This document shows positions 14,177 to 19,562 of a stretch of 19,562 bases of DNA, one piece after another; within the stretch, counting starts at the first letter, position 1, and every line of letters begins with the position of its first letter. The notes under the pieces are model-generated. The model did no database searches, was not told the DNA's origin, and worked only from the letters and a program-made list of their open reading frames with translations. The DNA is from Chloroflexota bacterium (GTDB lineage Bacteria; Chloroflexota; Limnocylindria; Limnocylindrales; CSP1-4): NCBI GenBank assembly GCA_021785115.1, contig JAJYGO010000371.1:1-19562 (forward strand), in the 5' to 3' direction. The position numbers and the translations under genes were made by a program.

Positions 14177-14343
14177 AGGACCGGGAACGCAGCAGGCCGG
14201 AGCGGCTGGAGGACCGAGCCGACCTGGTGCAGGATGCCGGGCGGCGGCGGCGCGGTCACGAGCGCCCAGATGAGCGCCAGGAGGAGGAAGAGGCAGGCGA
14301 GGATGAGGACCCCGAGCAGCTGTCGTCGAAACCCAGCGAACAG
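14173..14343 (-). CDS. Probable tiny one-helix membrane protein, non-standard start
   Basis: A frame of about 56 codons with one membrane helix (QLLGVLILACLFLLLALIWA) and a proline-rich tail, ending in a TGA that overlaps the GTG of the signal peptidase homologue as GTGA. From the helix onwards almost every codon ends in G or C, as in the real genes here, whereas the overlapping frame of the longer ORF does not. There is no ATG, GTG or TTG between the upstream stop and the helix. The best candidate is CTG at 14343, which has GAGG seven bases upstream. A 5'-truncated remnant or a sequencing frameshift is the alternative. Function is unknown; it may be a partner of the signal peptidase homologue. 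Confidence 0.4.
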   Translation of the reverse strand: MFAGFRRQLLGVLILACLFLLLALIWALVTAPPPPGILHQVGSVLQPLRPAAFPVL

Positions 14344-14369
14344 GGCGCATCCTCGCGGCGAACGGCGTC

Positions 14370-14375
14370 AGCATA
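14370..14375 (-). promoter_or_regulatory. Possible -10 box for the tiny ORF/signal peptidase unit
   Basis: On the minus strand the sequence TATGCT matches four of six consensus positions and lies just past a strong hairpin (14400-14421). A transcript starting about seven bases later would have a leader of roughly 20 bases containing GAGG before the CTG at 14343. No -35 box is convincing. Confidence 0.25.
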
Positions 14376-14399
14376 CTGCGCGCCGCGCCTATCGGAGAA

Positions 14400-14421
14400 G
14401 GGCCGCTCGGCTCCGCGGCCC
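14400..14421 (-). terminator. Candidate terminator hairpin after the 14495 gene
   Basis: GGGCCGC (14400-14406) pairs perfectly with GCGGCCC (14415-14421) around an eight-base loop; on the minus strand it is followed by CTTCTCC. It lies about 75 bases past the stop at 14495 and before the next candidate transcription start. Confidence 0.45.
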
Positions 14422-14494
14422 GTCGCGCCGCGTCCTGCCCTGTCGTCCCGTGCCTGCGCCTCCTCTGCCCGCAGGGCGTCACTGCGAGCATCCG

Positions 14495-15340
14495 TCAGCT
14501 CGGCGAGGGCGACGGGATCGTGAACGGCTCGGAGATGGTGACGGTACCGGCGGCATCCGACCGGACGTCGACGACGATGTCGGGTCGGGCGTGCTTCATG
14601 TGGAAGACGACGTGGCCGGTGTTGGGCAGGATCAGCGAACAGAAGGCGCCCGGCGGACACCAGGGACCGAAGGCGAACTCGATCCAGTCGATGTCGGAGT
14701 CGTGTGCGACGACCGCTCGTGCGGCGGTGACGGCGCGATCGCAGGTCAGCGTGATCACGACCGGGACGAGCGAGCCGTCCGGACCGACCTCCCGGGCGTA
14801 CTGGCCGGTGTCGGGGTCGCAGACAATCGTGGGCGCGGTAGCCGACGAGGAAGGCGGCGGCGATGCGGTGGCCGCCTCTGTCGCACCGGGAGATGATGAC
14901 CAGCGGGCACAGGCACCTGGTGCGGGTGCGGGACCATCGCCCGCGAACGTGCCGAGCGCGATGGTGTCCGCCCGGATGAGCAGCATGAGGTAGCCGGCCC
15001 GGGTCACGTCCCAGTGGCCGAGGGCCGCTCCGCCTGTCCGCCGCACGTCGAGCGACCATGGCAGCGGCGGGACATCGGCCTGCCCCGGAACCAGCTGGTC
15101 GCCGCTGCCGCAGAGCACCGACGCGACGAGCGTGCCGCCGATCAGCACCTCGACCGGCGGTCCGTCCACGTCGTCGACGTACAGGCTCGACCCCGACGGT
15201 GACGCCGGTGGCGGCGCGGACCCGGTCGGGATGCCCCGATGCGCCGCCTGCTGCAGCGTGCCCGCCACGAGGGTGACGACGAAGATGGCCACGAGCACCA
15301 GCAGTGTGTCGAGCGTGCGGAAGGAAGGACGATGGCTCAC
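14495..15340 (-). CDS. Single-helix membrane-anchored exported protein, unknown
   Basis: A 281-residue protein with one N-terminal membrane helix (about residues 10-29), a Pro/Ser linker, a first soluble domain (about 53-130, SLYVDDVDGPPVEVLIGGTL to RAGYLMLLIRADTIALGTF), a second Ser/Thr/Ala/Pro linker (about 138-160) and a second soluble domain (about 161-275, VITLTCDRAVTAARAVVAHD to SDAAGTVTISEPFTI). Several cysteine pairs suggest disulfides. The GTG at 15340 is chosen because it overlaps the stop of the propeller lipoprotein gene as GTGA, implying translational coupling and a shared job at the cell surface. No family is recognised. Confidence 0.8.
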   Translation of the reverse strand: MSHRPSFRTLDTLLVLVAIFVVTLVAGTLQQAAHRGIPTGSAPPPASPSGSSLYVDDVDGPPVEVLIGGTLVASVLCGSGDQLVPGQADVPPLPWSLDVRRTGGAALGHWDVTRAGYLMLLIRADTIALGTFAGDGPAPAPGACARWSSSPGATEAATASPPPSSSATAPTIVCDPDTGQYAREVGPDGSLVPVVITLTCDRAVTAARAVVAHDSDIDWIEFAFGPWCPPGAFCSLILPNTGHVVFHMKHARPDIVVDVRSDAAGTVTISEPFTIPSPSPS

Positions 15341-16683
15341 GGCTGCGGGTCCAGCGGGACGGCACTGGCCGGGACGGCGTGCGTGTCCGGATGACCGGGC
15401 AGCGGCAGCGACTCGTGCCAGGCGAGCATGCCGTGCTGTGCCTGGACCCAGTCGGGTTGTCGCAGGCCGGCCACGACCCTGCCCTCGGCCTCGCCGGGCA
15501 CCCAGACGATCAGTTCGCTGTCGGCAGCGGCGTCCGGCGTATCGAACCAGGCGATCCAGGCGACGAGGTGATCGCCGATCGCGATGTCGGAGGTCGGCCC
15601 GGGCTGCCGCACCGGCCCGGAGGGCGCGCCGATCCGCACGGGCGCTGCGGGGCCTGACGTCCCGCCGCCCGGGGAGGCCATCCAGATCGAGGCGTCGGTG
15701 GCGTCGGAGCGCGACCATACGAGCGACTCGGAATCCATCGCGGCATGGCTCACCAGCGTCGCAACCTGCATCGGCTGCCCGGCGTCCGAGCGCGCCAGCA
15801 GCAGCGACGAGTCGGGCGCGAAGCCATCGTCCGTCTGGCGGTAGAAGAGGGCTTGCCCCGCAAGCCCCACCTGCACGACGTACCCGGTCGTGCGCATCGA
15901 GCGCAGCACGGCATTCGTCGAGAGGGACCGAACCACGAGCGTGCTCGACGCGGAGCCGTTGGTCCCCGTGTCCATGGCGTAGGCGATCCGGTCGCCAGCG
16001 GCCGCGAGCACCGGCGGTTGCGGGCTGGCCGCCTCGCCGATCAGCGGCAGGTTCGAGTCCGACCCGGAGGCAAGGACGGACAGGATCCCGTTCGTGAGCG
16101 AATACGAGACGATCTGCCAGAGCAGTGGCTGGCCTGCATTGGGGTTGCCGCCCGTCTCGCCGTTCGCAGGCTGCGGGTGCACATACCACGACTCCGCCCA
16201 GAGCAGTCGGTCGCCGTCGAGCAGGAGGTCGCTCAGCACGTGCCCCGGCGGCCGGGTGACGAGCGTGCGGCGTGCCCCGCTTGCGAGCGCGACCTCGGCG
16301 AGCGTCACCGGGGGATACGGCTCCGCCGGTGCGTTCTCCGTGTAGGCACGGTCCCCGCTCAGCGCGAATGTGCCGCTCGGGAGGACCTGCTCGGAGCCCG
16401 GCCCGAAGGTGAGCGGCGGCGGCGGAGGCGCGAGCGTCGGCAGTGCCGGACGCCCACTCGCGGGCGCGCTCGGCGCCGAACTCGCGGTCGGGGCACTCGT
16501 GGCGGCGGAGCTCCCGCAGGCCATGCCGGACGAGCACGCTCCCGGAGACGTCGCTGCAGGCGCAGGCACGGCACTCGGCGTGCCGCTGCCGGTCGCGCCC
16601 GGGCTCGAGGTCGCCGCGCAGGCAGCCACGATCAGGGAGGCGGCGAGCAGTCCCAGGTGTGCGCGCGCTCGCCGCCCGCTCAT
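15337..16683 (-). CDS. Beta-propeller-like lipoprotein
   Basis: A 448-residue lipoprotein: signal peptide with lipobox ASLIVAAC (cysteine 22), a Ser/Ala/Pro/Gly linker to about residue 93, and a large domain of repeated short beta segments ending in patterns such as GDRLLWAESW, GDRIAYAMDT, GQALFYRQTD, ESLVWSRSD and DHLVAWIAW, each typical of TolB/WD40-like blades. It is a paralogue of the product of 16807-18213: the blade AAAGDRIAYAMD...STLVVRSLSTNAVLR aligns with AVSGSTVAYAVD...RIVLRSLSSGSMLR. The ATG at 16683 starts the signal peptide; its ribosome site is poor. The gene overlaps the following one by four bases. The ligand is unknown. Confidence 0.82.
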   Translation of the reverse strand: MSGRRARAHLGLLAASLIVAACAATSSPGATGSGTPSAVPAPAATSPGACSSGMACGSSAATSAPTASSAPSAPASGRPALPTLAPPPPPLTFGPGSEQVLPSGTFALSGDRAYTENAPAEPYPPVTLAEVALASGARRTLVTRPPGHVLSDLLLDGDRLLWAESWYVHPQPANGETGGNPNAGQPLLWQIVSYSLTNGILSVLASGSDSNLPLIGEAASPQPPVLAAAGDRIAYAMDTGTNGSASSTLVVRSLSTNAVLRSMRTTGYVVQVGLAGQALFYRQTDDGFAPDSSLLLARSDAGQPMQVATLVSHAAMDSESLVWSRSDATDASIWMASPGGGTSGPAAPVRIGAPSGPVRQPGPTSDIAIGDHLVAWIAWFDTPDAAADSELIVWVPGEAEGRVVAGLRQPDWVQAQHGMLAWHESLPLPGHPDTHAVPASAVPLDPQP

Positions 16684-16806
16684 GGGCGCCGCGGCAGGAG
16701 GAACCGCGCGGAGGCGTGTGGCGTGGCCACCGTGATCCCGATGCCAGACCGGGCGTCGCGAGGCATGCTCATGGAAGCCGTGCCCGCGCCACGGCCGGCC
16801 CGCCGT

Positions 16807-18213
16807 TCATCGGTTCGCCGCCAGCAGCGCGGCGAGCGGGACGCCCAGGAGCACGGGCCGCGTGAGCTCAGGGTCGCTGTAGAAGGTCCACGTCACCCAG
16901 TCGCCCGTGACCGCCGCGCTGTGCATGACCGCTGGGAGCGGCCCGTCGAGGATGCGGAGGCCGTCCTGCGCCGACCAGGTCGCGACGCGCTCGTCGTATC
17001 CCTCCTCGCTGCAGGTGAGGAGCGCCACCCCCGACGCCGCGCCGAAGGGGAGGCAGAACGGCGTCGGGTTCCGGTTGAGCGCGACGACGCTGTTCCCGGC
17101 GGAGCGCACCACGGTCCCCCAGCCGAGCTGCCATTCGCCCGGGCTCGTCAGCACGGCGCTGCCGTCGAGGACGACGCTCTCCGGCGCGTAGCGCCAGCTG
17201 TGGCCGGGCACCGCGAGCGGCACCTCCCGCGCGAGTCCGGTCGCCACCGGGGCGCGCATGACCCGCCAGCGCGTGACCGGTCCGGGCGCCTGCGCGTTGG
17301 GCGACTCGACCCAGGCCACCGAGGTCGCGGAGAGGGCGAGCGCGGTCACCTGCGTCGCCGTGTCGATGACGCGGAGCATGCTTCCCGATGAGAGCGAGCG
17401 CAGGACGATGCGTGATCCCGCCGGGTACTGGCTCGTCGGGTGGTCGACGGCGTAGGCGACGGTGCTTCCGCTCACGGCGACGGGCGGGATCACCGGGTCG
17501 TCGCAGGTCACGCCGGCGTTGGGATAGGTGAACTGGCGAGAGGAGACACCGGCGTCGAGGGTGCGCCACGCGCCGGCAGGCAGGCCGTCGGACCCGAGGG
17601 TCGCCGCGAGCAGCCGCCAGGCGATGGGCCGGCCGCTCAGCGACGTGCAGGGCGTGCCCATCTGCTCCGGTCGCGGTCCCTGCTGGACCCACGCCAGCAC
17701 GACGAGCGAGAGGCCGCTGACCAGGGCGGTCGCGAGCGACTCGTAGGGCTGCAGCATCAACGGCACGTACCGCACCGAGCCGCCCCGGAGATCCACGACC
17801 GAGAGGTGACGCAGGCCGTGCAGCCACGGCTCGGCCCCGAGGTACACGTACGGGCCGACGGGCGGTCCGCCCGCCTTCGGCGGGAACTGCCAGTAGGCCG
17901 AGCCCGACCGCTCCGATGCCAGCGGGACGGTCACCACGGTTCCGGACGGCAGCGTGAGCGCGGCGGTGCCGGGGAGCGGCGGGATGGGTGTGGGTGACGA
18001 TGTGGCCAGGACGGACGGCGAAGGCGGGAGCGAGGGAGGCGAGGAGGGCGGGACCGGCGTCGCCGGACTGCTGGCCGCGGGAGAGATGGGCGCCACCGTC
18101 GCGGGCGAGGGCGCGTGACTCGATGCCGGCGGACTGCTCGCAGGCGTCGGCGTCGGTCCCCCGCACCCGACGAGCAGCAGCGTCAGCAACCAGCCCACGA
18201 GTCGGCGCGCCAT
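16807..18213 (-). CDS. Beta-propeller-like lipoprotein
   Basis: A 468-residue lipoprotein with a short signal peptide and lipobox LLVGC (cysteine 17), a long Pro/Ser/Thr/Ala linker (about 19-80), then a blade-repeat domain (about 85-465; e.g. GSTVAYAVDHP, ATSVAWVESPN, GSAVLTSPG, GDWVTWTFYSDP). The ATG at 18213 is chosen because GGAGG lies five bases upstream; an in-frame ATG at 18237 lacks such a site and is too far upstream for a compact signal peptide. Two overlapping promoters are seen upstream, one of ECF type. The gene is 123 bases upstream of its paralogue at 16683, so the two arose by tandem duplication and may be cotranscribed. The ligand and pathway are unknown. Confidence 0.85.
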   Translation of the reverse strand: MARRLVGWLLTLLLVGCGGPTPTPASSPPASSHAPSPATVAPISPAASSPATPVPPSSPPSLPPSPSVLATSSPTPIPPLPGTAALTLPSGTVVTVPLASERSGSAYWQFPPKAGGPPVGPYVYLGAEPWLHGLRHLSVVDLRGGSVRYVPLMLQPYESLATALVSGLSLVVLAWVQQGPRPEQMGTPCTSLSGRPIAWRLLAATLGSDGLPAGAWRTLDAGVSSRQFTYPNAGVTCDDPVIPPVAVSGSTVAYAVDHPTSQYPAGSRIVLRSLSSGSMLRVIDTATQVTALALSATSVAWVESPNAQAPGPVTRWRVMRAPVATGLAREVPLAVPGHSWRYAPESVVLDGSAVLTSPGEWQLGWGTVVRSAGNSVVALNRNPTPFCLPFGAASGVALLTCSEEGYDERVATWSAQDGLRILDGPLPAVMHSAAVTGDWVTWTFYSDPELTRPVLLGVPLAALLAANR

Positions 18214-18223
18214 CGCCACCTCC

Positions 18224-18249
18224 GACGCGGAAAGCATGTGGGCGGTTCC
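18224..18249 (-). promoter_or_regulatory. Candidate ECF-sigma promoter of the propeller lipoprotein
   Basis: Read on the minus strand: GGAACC (18249-18244), 16 bases, CGTC (18227-18224), ten bases, ATG at 18213. This is the closest match in the window to the general ECF form. A start seven bases after CGTC would cut off the GGAGG ribosome site, giving a nearly leaderless mRNA. Confidence 0.55.
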
Positions 18250-18261
18250 GGCGAAGATCAA
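18233..18261 (-). promoter_or_regulatory. Overlapping candidate housekeeping promoter
   Basis: On the minus strand TTGATC (18261-18256), 17 bases, CATGCT (18238-18233). Its start point near 18226 would keep the GGAGG site in the message. It overlaps the ECF-type site, so the two polymerase forms would compete. Confidence 0.35.
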
Positions 18262-18307
18262 GGGGCGCCGGACGCGCCGCGTCGGGTCTCTTTGGACCGC
18301 CCGGCTC

Positions 18308-18336
18308 TTGACGCTCGACGGGAGTGGGGCGAGCGT
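18308..18336 (+). promoter_or_regulatory. Possible promoter of the 18346 gene
   Basis: TTGACG (18308-18313) is a near-perfect -35 box; 17 bases later GAGCGT (18331-18336) is a poor -10 box. Transcription would start near 18343, just before the ATG at 18346. Confidence 0.25.
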
Positions 18337-18345
18337 GGTGTGGCG

Positions 18346-18675
18346 ATGCCAATGCCACGGAAGCCAGGAGCAGGCGTTCACGCGAAACCGCCCGACCTCG
18401 ATCGAGCGCGGTCCCGGGTCCGAGAGTTGCGGCCCGAGCAGGTGGCGGCGGGCCACCGCGAACCCTGCGCGATCTGCGGCGAGGAGACGGCGGTCGGCAG
18501 CGTCTTCTACTCGGACCGTCGGGTCATCGCGCGCGCCGACGGGGATGTCGTCTTCGTCTGCTCGCTCTGTCAGCAGCAGGCGGCCGCTGCGCGGCACGGA
18601 CGGCCCCTCGACGAAGACGAGGTGCGCCGCATCGTGGACAACGGATCGGCCATCGTCCTCGGCTGGCGGCCGTAG
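18346..18675 (+). CDS. Small four-cysteine, probably zinc-binding protein
   Basis: A 109-residue soluble protein with two CxxC pairs, CAIC (41-44) and CSLC (72-75), spaced as in a zinc ribbon or treble-clef. The intervening segment (VGSVFYSDRRVIARADGDVV) is likely to form the strands of such a fold. A basic N-terminal arm (about 1-35) and an acidic stretch PLDEDEVRRIV follow the usual look of small nucleic-acid- or protein-binding zinc proteins. The ATG at 18346 is chosen for lying at the -35-based promoter's expected start; a second ATG at 18352 is possible, and no ribosome site is seen for either. The gene is divergent from the propeller lipoprotein gene. The family is not recognised. Confidence 0.7.
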   Translation: MPMPRKPGAGVHAKPPDLDRARSRVRELRPEQVAAGHREPCAICGEETAVGSVFYSDRRVIARADGDVVFVCSLCQQQAAAARHGRPLDEDEVRRIVDNGSAIVLGWRP

Positions 18676-18826
18676 CGGGAAGACCGCTGGATCGTCGGCG
18701 CCCGCGCCTGTCCCTCGGCGCAGGCCGGGGCGGGCCGCTTCCGATTCCGGTGCCTGCTCGGGTCGCGGCAGTCGGCCGCCGTCCGGAGGCCGCGCGTGGG
18801 CCGGGTACCGTCGTCGCGCCGCGGGT

Positions 18827-19141
18827 TCAGGCAGTCCGCAGTGCCGGCCGGGCAGTCGCGTCGGCGAGCGCGAGGGCGAGCACGGAAGGCGCCACGATGA
18901 GCCCGCCGAACTCCATGCCGAAGAAGCAGACGAAGAGCAGCGCAAGATCGAGGCCGATCGGGTTCCACGGCGTCAGCCTCGCGACGCCGCGGGCGACGAG
19001 CATCACGCCCGCCCAGAAGATGGCGGAGCCGAGGGAGGGCACGGCGGGGTTCAGCGCGACGACGAGGATGCCACCGCTCAGCAGGGCCCAGGCGAGCCCT
19101 CGCGCACTCGCGCTGAGCAGCCGCACCGGCCGGCGCCCCAC
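18827..19141 (-). CDS. Small integral membrane protein, unknown
   Basis: A 104-residue hydrophobic protein with three predicted helices (about residues 13-33, 36-54 and 62-85). The GTG at 19141 is chosen as the only early start; it lies 12 bases after the stop of the preceding membrane protein gene (19154), so the two are probably cotranscribed. No ribosome site is obvious. The stop faces the convergent zinc-ribbon gene about 150 bases away. No family is recognised. Confidence 0.65.
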   Translation of the reverse strand: MGRRPVRLLSASARGLAWALLSGGILVVALNPAVPSLGSAIFWAGVMLVARGVARLTPWNPIGLDLALLFVCFFGMEFGGLIVAPSVLALALADATARPALRTA

Positions 19142-19153
19142 CTGGGCGGGTGA

Positions 19154-19562
19154 TCAGCGGCCGCGGGCCGGCGACCCGAGGACGGTCGGGAGGGCGCGCA
19201 CCGCGGCAGCCCAGAGGAGGGCGGCCGGCAGGAACAGCCCGATGGCCGGCAGCACCAGGCCCGCGAGGACGAGCAGCGCCGCGTGAACGGGCAGGAACCA
19301 GGCCGCCGCGAGGCCGCCCGTCTGGAGCAGCCGGATCGTCGTCCAGGCCAGCGTCCAGGCCATGCAGGCGCCCATCACCGTGACCACGCCTCCGATCGCC
19401 GTCCCGAGGGGGGCGCCCGCGGCACGCGGCGACAGCCATGCGCCGGTGAGCGCGGACACGAGCAGGGCACCGGCGCCGAAGGCCGGACCGAGCCACGCGG
19501 GTCCCTCCACGACGGCGAGGCCGATGAGCTGGGCAAGGACGAGGAGGCCGCGCCCGGCGATG
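19154..19562 (-). CDS. Integral membrane protein, 5' end beyond the window
   Basis: The last coding region, truncated at the right edge. A GTG at 19510 would give 118 residues, but the frame stays open to the end of the window and the preceding codons (IAGRGLLVLAQLIGLAVVEG) form the first part of a clear membrane helix, so the gene most likely starts outside the window. At least four helices are seen in the visible part, ending in a short basic tail (GSPARGR). The protein resembles many uncharacterised multi-pass proteins; no family is assigned. It is followed after 12 bases by the 18827-19141 membrane gene. Confidence 0.7.
   Translation of the reverse strand, partial: IAGRGLLVLAQLIGLAVVEGPAWLGPAFGAGALLVSALTGAWLSPRAAGAPLGTAIGGVVTVMGACMAWTLAWTTIRLLQTGGLAAAWFLPVHAALLVLAGLVLPAIGLFLPAALLWAAAVRALPTVLGSPARGR

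Noticed and set aside
14177..14491. N-terminal extension of the signal peptidase homologue
   Set aside because: Codon third positions are not G/C-rich there, it overlaps a better-supported tiny membrane frame, and it contains no domain.
13316..14896. A 526-codon plus-strand open frame
   Set aside because: It runs opposite the signal peptidase homologue and the 14495 protein and has no recognisable domain; composition is that of an antisense frame.
16701..16706. GGAACC on the plus strand before the 16683 lipoprotein
   Set aside because: It points away from any plus-strand gene and has no CGTC partner at the right distance; probably chance.
15745..17391. A 548-codon plus-strand open frame
   Set aside because: Antisense to the two propeller lipoproteins, Arg-rich and without domain signals.

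Overview
The window is a very GC-rich (roughly 70%) bacterial chromosome segment with about 26 tightly packed genes on both strands and no gap longer than about 230 bases. No rRNA, tRNA, CRISPR array or insertion sequence was found. Base composition, overlapping start/stop codons, many lipoproteins with long Pro/Ser/Thr/Ala linkers, and repeated ECF sigma/single-helix sensor pairs suggest a high-GC Chloroflexota (Limnocylindria-like) or, less likely, an actinobacterium. This placement is an inference from style; there is no phylogenetic marker gene here.

Layout, left to right. Positions 35-2761 (minus strand) hold an ECF sigma factor gene, a one-helix anti-sigma-like sensor, a second degenerate sigma-like gene and a small membrane protein, read in that order. 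Positions 2993-4465 (minus) hold three small membrane-anchored or membrane proteins of unknown function. Positions 4689-5748 (plus) hold a DUF2975 membrane protein, a YozG-like Cro/C1 regulator and a small lipoprotein. Positions 5911-7027 (plus) hold a possible 23-codon leader ORF and two overlapping lipoprotein genes. Positions 7251-10465 (minus) encode an ECF sigma factor and an 874-residue membrane protein with an Asp-box propeller. Positions 10597-11213 (plus) encode a Phd/YefM antitoxin and a PIN-domain toxin. Positions 11368-13451 (plus) encode another ECF sigma factor and a membrane protein ending in a SecD P1-like region. Positions 13466-18213 (minus) hold two related propeller lipoproteins, a one-helix exported protein, a tiny membrane ORF and a signal peptidase I homologue lacking its catalytic Ser and Lys. 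Positions 18346-18675 (plus) encode a small four-cysteine protein, and 18827-19562 (minus) two membrane proteins, the last running off the right edge.

The unifying theme is transmembrane signalling. Three sigma genes are each followed by a co-translated protein with a short cytoplasmic N-terminus, one membrane helix and a different outer-surface domain (DUF4179-like, Asp-box propeller, SecD-P1-like). A candidate ECF promoter, GAACC - 16/17 nt - CGTC - 9/10 nt - start codon, appears upstream of the sigma gene at 10447 and of two lipoprotein genes (5979, 18213), with a weaker version at 11368. This suggests a small local regulon of surface proteins, some of whose mRNAs would be leaderless or nearly so. 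The regulon, its link to a particular sigma factor, and leaderless translation are inferences from spacing and sequence only.
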